A DNA stretch of 32,239 nt from Paenibacillus alvei (lineage in GTDB: Bacteria > Bacillota > Bacilli > Paenibacillales > NBRC-103111). The stretch spans positions 1-32,239 of the forward strand of contig CAMCVV010000025.1 in the NCBI GenBank assembly GCA_945881905.1, given 5' to 3'. Below, piece after piece: positions 1-8,333 of the stretch (position 1 is the first letter of the stretch; every line of letters begins with the position of its first letter). The notes below the pieces were generated by a model. The model saw only the letters and a list, made by a program, of their open reading frames with translations, searched no databases and was not told where the DNA came from. Both the position numbers and the translations under genes were made by a program.

Positions 1-2398
1 CCCCCGCCCTCACACCCTTAAAATCAAACTGCAATCCACCGCCATTGCCCCATTGGGGAAGCTTGTTAGCTATACTTGCTTGCATGACGGTATTTGCGGG
101 CACTTCGACATTCTGTACTAACGTTGGCATATGGGGTATGGCAAACTTATCCTTGATTTGTGCAGCTGTTAGATAGTTTCCTCTACTGTCCTTAATATCC
201 TCTAATTTAATAATAAATTGTCCTTGGGGCTCTTGATACGCAGGATTATAGACTCTAACAAAATGGGTTGTCTTCGCTAATGTGTATTCAGTGACCTTGG
301 TACCGGGCATATAAGGAGATTCTGTATATCTGCTTGTTTTCATATCTTCATTGGCTTTTTCAGCGGTTTTTATCTTTTTATGGATCGCTGGGATATCTCG
401 TAGGCCATGCCGTATTTTATACTCTGGTGTGTTCTTCAACTTCACGGAACTGAATTGATGGGACCTCAATGCATTCGCTTTTAGAACTCGTATCGGATTG
501 ACCCATCGACTCACACTGAGGATACTGGCGAGCTGCGTCAGTTCACCTGATCCTAGCTCGATTGCCGTTGCACCGATGACGGTGACCGTGAGTACCATCG
601 TAATCGGTAATCCTGCAGTTCCCATCGCGATGGCTGCTGCAGTGAGTGAAGCATATTCACTGACATAGAAGATGTAATAGAACGCTGAATCCATGAACGC
701 TTTGGCTCGCCAATAGTAATAGTCATTTTCCCGATCTTGGACGTCTAGCAGATCCGTCCATTTCAACAATCCAAATAAGACATTGTCATCAAAGCTGGCT
801 AGTATTCCATGCTTGATCTTTTGTTTATTTTCTTCTGTGAGTTCATCAGGCGTCATGCCCACCATCGAATACAGTGTAGACATCCCGCGTTTGACGCCAT
901 CTTCCATCCAGGCTTTCATCGGAATGATACTGGGGGGGATCACTAACTTCTTCCCATACGAGCTATACGGTGTAGTGATCGGATTGTACGTCCACGTCGT
1001 GCCGGTTTTGACCCATGTGTCATTGCGGTAGACGAGCTCTGTGTAATACTGTTCGTCGCTTCGTTTGGCGATGGCTTGTATAGGTGAAGTCTTCCCTTCG
1101 ATACTGCCGCCGAGCTCGGAGAGGTAGAAGTCGGTCGTGATGCCTTGTGCATCGACTTGGCTGTAGATATACCAGTCGGGTTGCGTCGCTTGTTCGAGTG
1201 TCAGGGAGTTCCCTGAGACATTTCCCGCTGCATCGACAGCTCGGACATGATAGCGGTACTTCGTATTGGAGGTCAGTCCTGTAACGGTATACATGTTACC
1301 GGGGATGGTCGTGATGCGTTGGTCGTTTTGGTAGATGTCATAGCCTGTCACGCCGACATCGTCTGTCGAGGCATCCCAAGATAGCATCAGACTGGTTTTG
1401 CCGATCGTCTCTGCACGGAGGTTCGTTGGTATCGTTGGGGGCTGTCGATCGATATTCGGCGATTCGATCCTTAGGCCATATGCCCCTGTTTGGCTACTTG
1501 AGTAATGTTTGACTTTCAGATGATACACTTGTCCTGCTGTGAGGGTATACGTGATCTTGAAGTTGAGCGATCCTTCACTGTCATCGTTCGAAGCGAGGGT
1601 CTGCCCTTGGGCATGGAGCAGATACCCATACATATCACTTATCCCTGTTGAGCGGAAGGTATGGCTTCCGCTGGTGATGGCGGTATACGTAAAGAAGTCG
1701 ATATCTCCAGCATAGTTGATCTTGGCTGTGATTTCGCTACGGTCTGAAAGTGCATACGCGCCTAAAGATGTATTGGCATAGTCATCGCTAGCTGTCGGTA
1801 GAGGGGTAGGTGTAGGCGATGGAGTCTGTGTCGGACGAATCGATGAAGAGGGTGTGGTTGTCGGTCTTATCGTCGGTGTCGGTGCAGGTGTTGCAGAGAC
1901 GACATAGATCGTAAATACATCGTCGTATGCATGCGTATTCGTATCTGGACAATGATAGCGGATCGAATATACGCCTGGTGTAGTGAACCTAGATGACGTG
2001 TACGTGATATACGCACCATTACCGGCCACGTTGGTATATGTCGATGATCGTAGGGTATTGCCGTATGGATCTTCTTCTGTGACGATACAGGAAGCATGTG
2101 GAGTATAGAACCCTGCTCGGACGGTAGCGGATTGTCCGACTTGGATGGTCTGCCCATTGCCATAGATCTGGAATCGTGTATTTCTCGTGTCGGATTGCAG
2201 ATCTCCGCTACGGGTTTCGGAGTATGATTCGAGTGGTGTGATGTCTGAACCTATAGATGAACGGATGGAAGCCATCGTGGCTTCTTGGAGAGATTCTAAC
2301 TGAACGGATTGCACCGCTTGCGCATGGACAGCTAGTAGCGGCGTCGTCAAGAGCGTGATCGTCAGCAATAGGGAAAGTGTTTTGTGCAGAAAAGGCAT
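1..2398 (-). CDS. Secreted modular PPC/FN3 protein with toxin-like C-terminus (partial, runs off left edge)
   Basis: The minus frame is open from ATG at 2398 to the window edge, about 799 codons without a stop; the C-terminus is missing. AAGGAG lies nine bases upstream; an in-frame ATG at 2404 is a poorer alternative. Residues 1-26 form a signal peptide ending in AHA. A beta-rich segment follows, then a Thr/Pro linker (about 172-203), a PPC-like domain (about 203-318, with GDIDFFTY), and an FN3 domain (about 320-406, with LSWDASTDDVGVTGY). Next comes a long region with a hydrophobic stretch near 580-618, like the pre-toxin part of polymorphic toxins. The last visible segment (about 710-799) has FVRVYNP, TAAQIKDKFAIP and GNGGGLQFDF. 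This spacing recalls small toxin tips of RHS/LXG-type proteins, but I cannot name the family. Signal peptide and FN3 are firm; toxin activity is inferred. Confidence 0.8.
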   Translation of the reverse strand, partial: MPFLHKTLSLLLTITLLTTPLLAVHAQAVQSVQLESLQEATMASIRSSIGSDITPLESYSETRSGDLQSDTRNTRFQIYGNGQTIQVGQSATVRAGFYTPHASCIVTEEDPYGNTLRSSTYTNVAGNGAYITYTSSRFTTPGVYSIRYHCPDTNTHAYDDVFTIYVVSATPAPTPTIRPTTTPSSSIRPTQTPSPTPTPLPTASDDYANTSLGAYALSDRSEITAKINYAGDIDFFTYTAITSGSHTFRSTGISDMYGYLLHAQGQTLASNDDSEGSLNFKITYTLTAGQVYHLKVKHYSSSQTGAYGLRIESPNIDRQPPTIPTNLRAETIGKTSLMLSWDASTDDVGVTGYDIYQNDQRITTIPGNMYTVTGLTSNTKYRYHVRAVDAAGNVSGNSLTLEQATQPDWYIYSQVDAQGITTDFYLSELGGSIEGKTSPIQAIAKRSDEQYYTELVYRNDTWVKTGTTWTYNPITTPYSSYGKKLVIPPSIIPMKAWMEDGVKRGMSTLYSMVGMTPDELTEENKQKIKHGILASFDDNVLFGLLKWTDLLDVQDRENDYYYWRAKAFMDSAFYYIFYVSEYASLTAAAIAMGTAGLPITMVLTVTVIGATAIELGSGELTQLASILSVSRWVNPIRVLKANALRSHQFSSVKLKNTPEYKIRHGLRDIPAIHKKIKTAEKANEDMKTSRYTESPYMPGTKVTEYTLAKTTHFVRVYNPAYQEPQGQFIIKLEDIKDSRGNYLTAAQIKDKFAIPHMPTLVQNVEVPANTVMQASIANKLPQWGNGGGLQFDFKGVRAG

Positions 2399-2613
2399 GG
2401 ACATAGACTCCTTATGGAAAAGTGAATCTATTATTGAATACCCATGAAGCTATAGAATCGAAATCGCAGAACATGAAGACGAACATACATCGAACAATCA
2501 TATACATAATCGCACACAGTACAGGAAGGCATCATGAGATCGCGTAAGCATGAAACCCAAGATTCCACAAACGACTCGAACATACAGAGAAGATTCAAAA
2601 TAGATGTTGAAGT

Positions 2614-2642
2614 ATTCTACCATTCATATATATATTTTACAA
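2614..2642 (-). promoter_or_regulatory. Sigma-A-type promoter of the secreted PPC/FN3 gene
   Basis: On the minus strand TTGTAA (2642-2637) and TAGAAT (2619-2614) are separated by exactly 17 bases in an AT-rich stretch. The predicted transcript would start near 2607, giving an untranslated leader of about 200 bases before ATG 2398. I see no recognisable riboswitch in the leader. Confidence 0.6.
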
Positions 2643-3430
2643 TAGTTGCTATAAATATATATGAATAGGTTATTATTGCATGTACATGGTAGACCCCGAT
2701 GAACAACAAGAATCCTCCCTGGAAGATTTCTATTAGAAGATCGTTCAACTATCGTAACCACAGTGCAGTTCAACCTGCACCATCACATAGCATTTCATCG
2801 AATTCTCTCTGCTTGCTTGATCTTTCGCAGGTGAATAGCCGTAGATGTATGGAAATATTAGCATTAATATTTTTATGTATTATATATATAAATATTTGTA
2901 TGAATTTTTTCTGTCGCTTCGATACACTTCATAAAAAAATAAGCCTCGCACAGGCTCCCTTTCCCCCACTCTTCAACGAAACTGGTCTTCGATACATATT
3001 GGCCTTGCACGATCTAGCTGTAGCTCTTTTCGATGGAAGCTGGTTAGTGACCAGCGATATGGACTGACTTGTGCGAATCATGCGCATCCAGCCGACGTCA
3101 TTTCCCATTAACATTCACCTCCACATACAAGTGGATTCCGACTTGTGTTTGGTGTCGTTGGTTTTAAATCGACTTCACCTGAATTACCACCATACCCGAT
3201 TCATATATTGATCCATAGCGTTGAATCTTGTATTACGGGTGAACGTTCTTTCCCATGCAAAAAGCGATCCATCTGTTGATTGTTTTGTAACAGAATCAAA
3301 TGAGTCAGTCTCTGTAACAATATAACATCCGGCCGATACAGCGCACTGACATCACCTTATCTGTTTCTTCTGAACAATCATTGACTAGCCATGCAGTACA
3401 CTGCGGTACTTAAGGGAAAAAGAGATGTGT
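2643..3430. other. Intergenic stretch without a recognised gene
   Basis: No convincing gene. A minus-strand frame of 61 codons (3114-2929) has GGAGGTGA upstream but with unsuitable spacing, resembles nothing I know, and its end overlaps a terminator-like hairpin. Just upstream on the same strand another short frame ends in CGGEC and a further one contains LILLQNNQQMDRFLHGKE. These scraps suggest a decayed minus-strand gene that I cannot identify. Confidence 0.4.
2933..2956 (-). terminator. Rho-independent terminator (minus strand)
   Basis: The minus strand reads AGCCT-GTGCG-AGGCT (2956-2942), a 5-bp stem, followed by TTATTTTTTT. The stem is short but the U-tract is strong. It would end transcripts entering from the decayed region to the right before they reach the secreted-protein promoter. 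Confidence 0.5.
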
Positions 3431-3682
3431 ATCGGATTGGAAGCTGAACATTAATTGATCAGCCGACCTTCCACACCACCGTAAGTACCGTTCGTTATAC
3501 GGAGGTTCCTACGTTTACACTTTTACAGTCCATAGATAATCCGAGAAAATTACGTATCCTACCTGCTTTAGGCGGGTGTTGGTTACAGCGATAGATCGCA
3601 TATGGCTCTTGGCTAATGGTGGGCAACTGCCAGCCCCCATAGCGGACTTTCACCACCTCTTTACGCGCCATACGTGGCGCAC
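3431..3682 (-). ncRNA. ORF-less group II intron-like RNA (probably class C) or remnant
   Basis: The minus strand begins with GTGCGCC at 3682, the typical bacterial group II intron 5' end, and continues with GGTGGTGAAAGTCC, a domain I hallmark. Near the other end it reads TTACGGTGGTGTG and GGTCGGCTG...CAGCTTCC, like the 3' strand of domain V followed by a domain VI hairpin. CCGTA pairs with TACGG across a short loop. The element is only about 250 bases, with no reverse-transcriptase frame, so it is either a deletion derivative or a degenerate copy. It sits directly after a long hairpin (3683-3732), the insertion context known for class IIC introns. The 3' boundary is approximate, and domain V departs from consensus. 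Confidence 0.5.
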
Positions 3683-3732
3683 AAGAAGATACGCCTACCG
3701 TCACAAGTGCGTGTCGTTAGGCGTATCATCTT
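3683..3732 (-). terminator. Long hairpin, likely terminator and intron insertion target
   Basis: AAGAAGATACGCCTA (3683-3697) is matched by TAGGCGTATCATCTT (3718-3732) with one mismatch. The inner arms CGTCAC/GTGTCG extend the stem. On the minus strand it ends in TCTTCTT just before the GTGCGCC intron start. It would terminate transcripts arriving from the right. Confidence 0.6.
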
Positions 3733-3841
3733 GTTCATGGCGTGACTAAAGTTGAAAGTTCGAAATCCTTGAATGACGAAAACCTATTATCTCAGTAAAT
3801 ACTGAGAGCATACGGTCTATCTTCGAAGATTTGTTCTGCGT

Positions 3842-4095
3842 TTACACTTCATGATTCGACTGCTCATGTAGATCACTTGCATCTAAATGTGCTTTGCCAT
3901 GCTGTGCAATGATCATCTTTTGGAAGGCTCGCCCTTTTTGGTATTTAATGCTTCCAATTCAACAGGAATCCCTTGGTCTTCACCGAAATAACACTGATAA
4001 CCAATTGGCGTGTGGACATGCTCTATAATTCCGTCTTTATGGGTAATCCCATTCAATGAATCAAATGAACAACCAGGAACGCATCAATACATGTT
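3842..4095 (-). pseudogene. Frame-broken gene fragment, family not recognised
   Basis: A minus-strand reading SFDSLNGITHKDGIIEHVHT...CYFGEDQGIPVELEALNTKKG shifts frame at an A-rich run and continues as RAFQKMIIAQHGKAHLDASD to TAA at 3842. The text looks like genuine protein, but an in-frame stop lies just upstream (about 4095) and the frame breaks in the middle, so it cannot be expressed intact. I do not recognise the family. Confidence 0.45.
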
Positions 4096-4099
4096 TTTT

Positions 4100-4231
4100 G
4101 AATGCAGCGTATCTCCTCATCTTGCTTTATTCGAACGATTACCTGTATTTCCAGTGATTAAGCTAAGCGATCCCAATAAATATTGTCAATTGTTTAGAGA
4201 GATTCTCAATTTGAACCTTTTCTCGTCTTAA
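4100..4231 (+). pseudogene. Possible AraC-type regulator N-terminal fragment
   Basis: The plus-strand frame reads FECSVSPHLALFERLPVFPV followed by DPNKYCQLFREILNL, a spacing that recalls the end of the sensing domain of AraC-family regulators. No helix-turn-helix part follows; the frame stops at 4231. It is divergent from the fragment at 3842-4095, which would fit an old regulator/target pair. This is a weak resemblance only. Confidence 0.25.
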
Positions 4232-4279
4232 AACGTACTATAGATGATTGGAATTCACTTATCCAAAGGAGGAATACCC

Positions 4280-4603
4280 TTGATCGTCACGACTACAGAG
4301 AACATCATTGGTTATGAAGTAACAGAAGTATACGGAACAACATTCGGAGTTGTCGTTCGAGCGCGTGGACTTGGTGGTGACATCTTGGCTACATTGAAAG
4401 GAATTGTTGGCGGCGAAATCAAGCAATACACACAAATGATTGAAGATGCTCGTAAGCAAGCTATGGATCGATTAGTGAAGAATGCTCATGCGATGGGTGC
4501 CAATGCCATCATCATGATGCGTTTCGATAGTGGAGACATCGGTTCGACTATGAGTGAGATTGTTGCATATGGTACTGCAGTTCATGTAGAGAAACGATCG
4601 TGA
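4280..4603 (+). CDS. YbjQ/UPF0145 family protein
   Basis: A 107-residue protein beginning TTG at 4280, chosen because AAAGGAGG (4265-4272) lies seven bases upstream and because the family begins with (M)IVTTTENI. The frame is open further upstream (to 4244), but those residues are not family-like. Visible family features are GYEVTEVYG, VGGEIKQYT, AMDRLVKNAHAMGANAI and the terminal EIVAYGTAV. Members form small oligomeric cytoplasmic proteins described as putative heavy-metal binding; the function is not established. The stop overlaps the GTG of the next, broken gene, so the two were co-translated. Confidence 0.9.
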   Translation: MIVTTTENIIGYEVTEVYGTTFGVVVRARGLGGDILATLKGIVGGEIKQYTQMIEDARKQAMDRLVKNAHAMGANAIIMMRFDSGDIGSTMSEIVAYGTAVHVEKRS

Positions 4604-4786
4604 CTGGACTAGGTACTTCTGCAACATTGTTACTGATCACAGTCATGATCGAGATCGGGGGATTGCTCTTCTTGATCTGGTCAGTTGGAGCGCACAGGAG
4701 AAGTATTCATTGATCCTTCAGATGGCTTTACCTATCGGGTACACTACAATCGATCCACAGGTGAGCGCGTGTACAAACAGGAATAA
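4600..4786 (+). pseudogene. Small membrane protein gene with a frameshift
   Basis: GTG at 4600 overlaps the ybjQ-type stop (GTGA). The first frame gives a hydrophobic helix, ATLLLITVMIEIGGLLFLIW, then SVGAHRR before stopping. The adjacent frame continues TGEVFIDPSDGFTYRVHYN to GERVYKQE and TAA at 4786. Joined, they would make a protein of about 60 residues with one membrane helix and a short cytoplasmic tail. A one-base indel near 4693-4705, or a sequencing error, explains the break. The overlap suggests a partner of the YbjQ-type protein. Confidence 0.55.
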
Positions 4787-4859
4787 CGCAAGGAAACCCC
4801 TATGCGTCTCTTGCAGAACGTGTCCCTTGAATTACTTACGATCCCGTGCTCCTTGAATT

Positions 4860-5225
4860 TCATTTCTTGACTTTATAATGTTCATGATACAGTTTCATGA
4901 GCGCCCTCTTCTCAATCCGGGACACATACGAGCGAGAAATGCCGAGCTCCTTCGCGATCTCTCGCTGTGTGCGTTCCTCCCCACCTTGCTCCAATCCGAA
5001 TCTTCCCATGACGACTTCCTTCTCACGATCATCAAGAATAGTTAAATGTTCATAAAGTTTGACCCGCTCCATATCCAATTGGACTTGCTCGTAGATCACA
5101 TCTGCATCTGAACCCAATACATCGATCAGTGTGATTTCATTGCCTTCTTTGTCTTTGCCAATTGGATCGTGTAAGGATACATCTTTACGCGATTTCTTGA
5201 GTGAGCGGAGGTGCATGAGAATCTC
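4860..5225 (-). CDS. sigK: sigK 3' half (SpoIIIC-type): C-terminal part of sigma-K
   Basis: Encodes the C-terminal half of the late mother-cell sigma factor: [26 protein letters not shown], a region 3 linker, then region 4 with [20 protein letters not shown] and the helix-turn-helix [20 protein letters not shown]. The N-terminal half is absent here; upstream of GAGA (5225-5222) the frame runs into non-sigma sequence. A start at ATG 5315 would fuse unrelated residues, so this half is not expected to work alone. Joining the GAGA at 5225-5222 to that at 13790-13787 gives an uninterrupted frame of 340 + 362 = 702 bases (233 aa), close to B. subtilis SigK (241 aa). Confidence 0.93.
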   Translation of the reverse strand, partial: EILMHLRSLKKSRKDVSLHDPIGKDKEGNEITLIDVLGSDADVIYEQVQLDMERVKLYEHLTILDDREKEVVMGRFGLEQGGEERTQREIAKELGISRSYVSRIEKRALMKLYHEHYKVKK

Positions 5226-5238
5226 GAACCTACTGTCT
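5212..5238 (-). other. Recombination (att) site at the sigK 3' half
   Basis: On the plus strand TGCATGAGAA-TCTC-GAACC. TCTC (5222-5225) is shared with the other boundary. The element-side arm, GAA-N5-TGTCT (5226-5238), pairs as an inverted repeat with AGACA-N5-TTC of the other boundary around a central TC (5224-5225), as expected for a serine-recombinase crossover dinucleotide. Confidence 0.75.
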
Positions 5239-5275
5239 AGACTAATGATGCTGAACTCGTCTGTACGATATGTGT

Positions 5276-6757
5276 TCAGAAGCTTCGAATTTCGATGGCT
5301 TGAGGATAGACCCATACTTCTTTCACCACTTGACGCATCATCACTTGCTTGTCATCTGTTGTCAGGAGCTTCTCATTCTCGTCAGCGCATTGCAAGAGGC
5401 ATTCCACTAGAGAACATGACACGACGGATGGCAAGGATAAGGAGTGAATGGCGAGCGTCTCTATCTGCGATTGAAGTATTCGTTCTTGACCGACTAACTG
5501 TTCGAATTCAGCTTGCACGAGTTCATCGGCGAGATCTTCATGAACGGTGAACAATCTGATCAGTCGTTTCTTCTGCTGTTGGATTCGCTCTAGTTGAATC
5601 TGTAGCATCATGTGTTGATCAGGCTTCGAAGTAACTTCAGGTTGTGGAGCAGATGCGATCTCTGTCGCATCAAACAACCACTGCGCAACACGATCCCAAA
5701 CTGCTTGATCAAGAAGTTCACACTTCATGGTCATTCCGCATCCTCTATGTCTAGCACCTGCTGTATTCTTTACATCTGTATATACGAATTCATCTTTGCT
5801 CCAATGCCGTCTGCGTCTTCCTGTCATCGTGTTCCCACATTCACCACAGCGCACAAGACCCGATAAGAAATAAGAATGAGAACCCGCTTGCACATGTCGT
5901 CGTTTGCATACTGCTAATAATGCTTGTGCTCGATCGAATTGCTCGATTGAGATAATTTCTGGACACTTGACAGCGATCCATTGTGATTCAGGTCGAAGTT
6001 TCATGGTGATTTTCTCTTGCGAATGACGATTAGCGAGCATGCCTTCGGTATTCCACTTGTTCTGATAAAAAGTTCCCGTATAGGTGTGATTCATCAATAT
6101 CTGGCGCACGACTTGCCGATGCCACACCCGTGCTCCGCGTTTGGTCGGTACTGCTTGTTCCGTTAAATGAAGAGCGATCCCATTCATCCCTCTGATCGAA
6201 GGGTGAGGTGAAGTGAATACATCGAATATATAGCGTACAATGGAAGCTTCGTTTTCTACAATCTTCAGTTGTGCATGGTGGCGATCGAAACTGTATCCAT
6301 AAATGTGATAATCTTTGACAACTTTGCCTTGGCGAGCTTTCTCCGTTCGTCCACGACTCATCCGTTCGTTGATTTTCGCTTTTTCGAATTCTGCGATCGC
6401 ACCGCGCATTTGATAAAACAACGAACCCTCAGGTGTTTTTTCATAAGATGCACTGACGAATCGGATGACCACTCCGCGTTTTTCCCATTCTTCTGTGATA
6501 ATCAGTTGGTTCATCAGTTTGCGTGACAGTCGATCAGGATCATAACATATGACTTCGCCGATCACCCCTTGCAAGATGTCTTGGCGAAGCTGTGTGAGTG
6601 CAGGACGATCAAGGAACTCCCCTGAGTATCCATCATCGACATAGGTTTGGATGTGTTCGCTACAAGCGATTTGGCGACACGCTCGTAACTGGTCGCTCAA
6701 AGAATGACCTTTCTTCGCTTGTTCCTCGGTCGATACTCGCGCATACAGTGCGATCAT
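5276..6757 (-). CDS. spoIVCA: Large serine recombinase, SpoIVCA-type (sigK element excisionase)
   Basis: A 493-residue protein. The N-terminal resolvase domain has the catalytic serine in ALYARVS (Ser9), the EEQ motif, YDPDRLSRK, and E-helix residues around [15 protein letters not shown]. It is followed by a recombinase domain (about 150-290), a zinc ribbon (CGECG...RGCGM, about 310-345), and a C-terminal coiled region rich in Gln/Leu (about 375-430). ATG 6757 follows AAGGAGGTG at good spacing. The gene is codirectional with sigK and its stop lies about 50 bases from the att core. In B. subtilis spoIVCA sits beside the 5' half (spoIVCB) instead, so the arrangement differs. It would be expected to be made in the mother cell, but I could not identify a sigma-E promoter. 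It could also mediate integration, as for phage serine integrases. Confidence 0.92.
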   Translation of the reverse strand: MIALYARVSTEEQAKKGHSLSDQLRACRQIACSEHIQTYVDDGYSGEFLDRPALTQLRQDILQGVIGEVICYDPDRLSRKLMNQLIITEEWEKRGVVIRFVSASYEKTPEGSLFYQMRGAIAEFEKAKINERMSRGRTEKARQGKVVKDYHIYGYSFDRHHAQLKIVENEASIVRYIFDVFTSPHPSIRGMNGIALHLTEQAVPTKRGARVWHRQVVRQILMNHTYTGTFYQNKWNTEGMLANRHSQEKITMKLRPESQWIAVKCPEIISIEQFDRAQALLAVCKRRHVQAGSHSYFLSGLVRCGECGNTMTGRRRRHWSKDEFVYTDVKNTAGARHRGCGMTMKCELLDQAVWDRVAQWLFDATEIASAPQPEVTSKPDQHMMLQIQLERIQQQKKRLIRLFTVHEDLADELVQAEFEQLVGQERILQSQIETLAIHSLSLPSVVSCSLVECLLQCADENEKLLTTDDKQVMMRQVVKEVWVYPQAIEIRSF

Positions 6758-6943
6758 TCACACACCTCCTTGCGTATTTCGCGTACAGATATGCATAACA
6801 CGCTTGCCGGATTTCCGGCGCAGCTTCGCTAGCTATGAATGTTACCATCCGCATCCCCTCCGCATATAGCATATGACAGGTATCCGTTCACTACCACCTT
6901 GATTCTTTACGCCAGAAGGAATCCTTTAGGCACATACGTATAA

Positions 6944-6972
6944 ACCGACTTCTCAGCATACGAGGAGTCGGT
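6944..6972 (-). terminator. Terminator-like hairpin after the ROK kinase gene
   Basis: ACCGACTTCTC (6944-6954) pairs with GAGGAGTCGGT (6962-6972) across a 7-base loop, with one G-T pair. On the minus strand it is followed by TTTATACG, a weak U-tract. It lies about 65 bases past the kinase stop and would separate it from the recombinase gene. The remainder of 6758-7038 shows no gene. Confidence 0.55.
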
Positions 6973-7038
6973 CTCATCTTCATGGTGTATCGATGTTCAC
7001 TATGATACAGTTCTTATCCATTGGGATCACTGGTTCAA

Positions 7039-7914
7039 TCAATACGTTTGTGCGTTAAGGCCAAGTGCTACAGCGCCACATAGTCCGGCATTGTCTCCTA
7101 GACCAGGTGGTACAATATACTGATCCATACCGTGAAGTATCGCTTCCGCATTCACATAGCCGTTCAATTGTGTGTAGACGTGTTGTCGAATCATGGGGAA
7201 TAAGTGAAGTTGCTTCATGACTCCTCCGCCCAAAATCACTTTCTTCGGAGAAAGCGTAAGGATCGTTCCCGCTACTGCTTGCGCAAGATAGTAAGCTTCC
7301 ATCTCCCAAGCCGGGTGATCGATAGGCAGTTCGCTTCCCTTCTGCTTCCATCTCGCTTCAATCGCTGGACCTGCTACTAAACCTTCTAAGCAATCCCCAT
7401 GATAAGGACAGAATCCTAGGTAATGATCATCGGGATGCCGTCTTGTCATCACATGTCCACCTTCAGGATGCACCAAGCCGTGAACCAACTTGCCTTCTGT
7501 GTATATACCAAGACCGACACCTGTCCCAATCGTATAGTAAACACAGCTATCTAACCCTTGCGCTGCACCCCAACAAGCTTCCCCGAGCGCAGCAGCATTC
7601 ACATCGGTATCCCATCCATAAGGGACAGCGAACTGTTGCTTCAATGCACCTAGGAAATTGTAATTAGACCACCCCGGCTTCGGTGTCGTCGTCACATAGC
7701 CATACTGCGGACTGGCTGGATCTATATTGATCGGACCGAACGTACCTATACCTATCGCTTGCACATGCTTATCACGAAAATACGCGATCACATTCTCCAT
7801 CGTCTGCTCGGGGAGCTCGGTAGGGAAACTGACGCGCTCTTCGATCACACCATGCTCATTTCCAATCCCACACACAAACTTCGTGCCACCTGCTTCAATC
7901 GCACCAATTCTCAT
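7039..7914 (-). CDS. ROK-family sugar kinase (fructokinase type)
   Basis: A 291-residue cytoplasmic kinase phosphorylating a hexose, probably fructose, at C6 with ATP. The N-terminal phosphate loop is GAIEAGGTKFVCGIG. Further features are GIGTFGPINID, the catalytic Asp in GWDTDVNAAALGE, GTGVGLGI, and a zinc-binding ROK motif GGHVMTRRHPDD..GFCPYHGDCLEG (H-C-H-C). GGGVM near the C-terminus belongs to the ATP site. It is most like the B. subtilis GmuE/YdhR group. ATG 7914 (MRIGAIEAGG) is preferred over ATG 7950 because GGAGTG precedes it at 5-6 bases and the family starts there. It lies inside the sigK element, codirectional with the pump operon but about 420 bases downstream, so probably separately transcribed. 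Confidence 0.92.
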   Translation of the reverse strand: MRIGAIEAGGTKFVCGIGNEHGVIEERVSFPTELPEQTMENVIAYFRDKHVQAIGIGTFGPINIDPASPQYGYVTTTPKPGWSNYNFLGALKQQFAVPYGWDTDVNAAALGEACWGAAQGLDSCVYYTIGTGVGLGIYTEGKLVHGLVHPEGGHVMTRRHPDDHYLGFCPYHGDCLEGLVAGPAIEARWKQKGSELPIDHPAWEMEAYYLAQAVAGTILTLSPKKVILGGGVMKQLHLFPMIRQHVYTQLNGYVNAEAILHGMDQYIVPPGLGDNAGLCGAVALGLNAQTY

Positions 7915-7996
7915 ATGAACACTCCATTTAATTTCGGATGAATACCTCATAAAAATTATACGCTATTCAGCGAAAGTTACAAGATGAAGCTTTCCA

Positions 7997-8158
7997 TTAT
8001 TTGAGAAACTGAAATAGCGATTCATAAGGATTTCCGGAATCATCGTTTTGGTTCTCGTTACCTGATCCTTCGGGAAAACTCGGATGCTTAGCCATAAAGT
8101 GAAAATAATCACCGGGATACACTTTATGTCGCCGCCGCCATGTCGCTAATCTTGTGAG
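7997..8158 (-). pseudogene. Fragment of an unrecognised gene inside the sigK element
   Basis: The minus frame is open for about 53 codons: LATWRRRHKVYPGDYFHFMA..., then a run rich in Gly/Asn/Asp and ESLFQFLK before TAA at 7997. It reads like the C-terminal tail of a real protein. It is cut off by TAG at 8159-8161 and has no start. No family recognised. From 8162 to 8333 I see nothing further. Confidence 0.3.
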
Positions 8159-8333
8159 CTATATGTTTTTCTGTGCATAGAGAAGCCCCCCTCACAGCAA
8201 CAAGTTTGAATGATTTAACCTGTCTACCGTATGGGGAGCATATCATTGATCTACTTCGGGGAAGCCTCTATTCATCGACGAGCTAGGCTTCTATCCTTAT
8301 ATTTATCACTACATCTTTCATCTGAGCTACATC

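Noticed and set aside
2699-3067. Plus-strand frame of 122 codons
   Set aside because: No ribosome site, low-complexity and non-protein-like composition, and it covers an AT-rich non-coding region and a terminator on the other strand.
2929-3114. Minus-strand 61-codon frame behind GGAGGTGA
   Set aside because: Start spacing is wrong, the sequence matches nothing known, and its end is the stem and U-tract of a terminator; possible but not supported as a gene.
4860-5315. sigK 3' half read as a full gene from ATG 5315
   Set aside because: The residues before the crossover are unrelated to sigma factors and overlap the recombinase 3' end; the real 5' part lies at 13787-14126.
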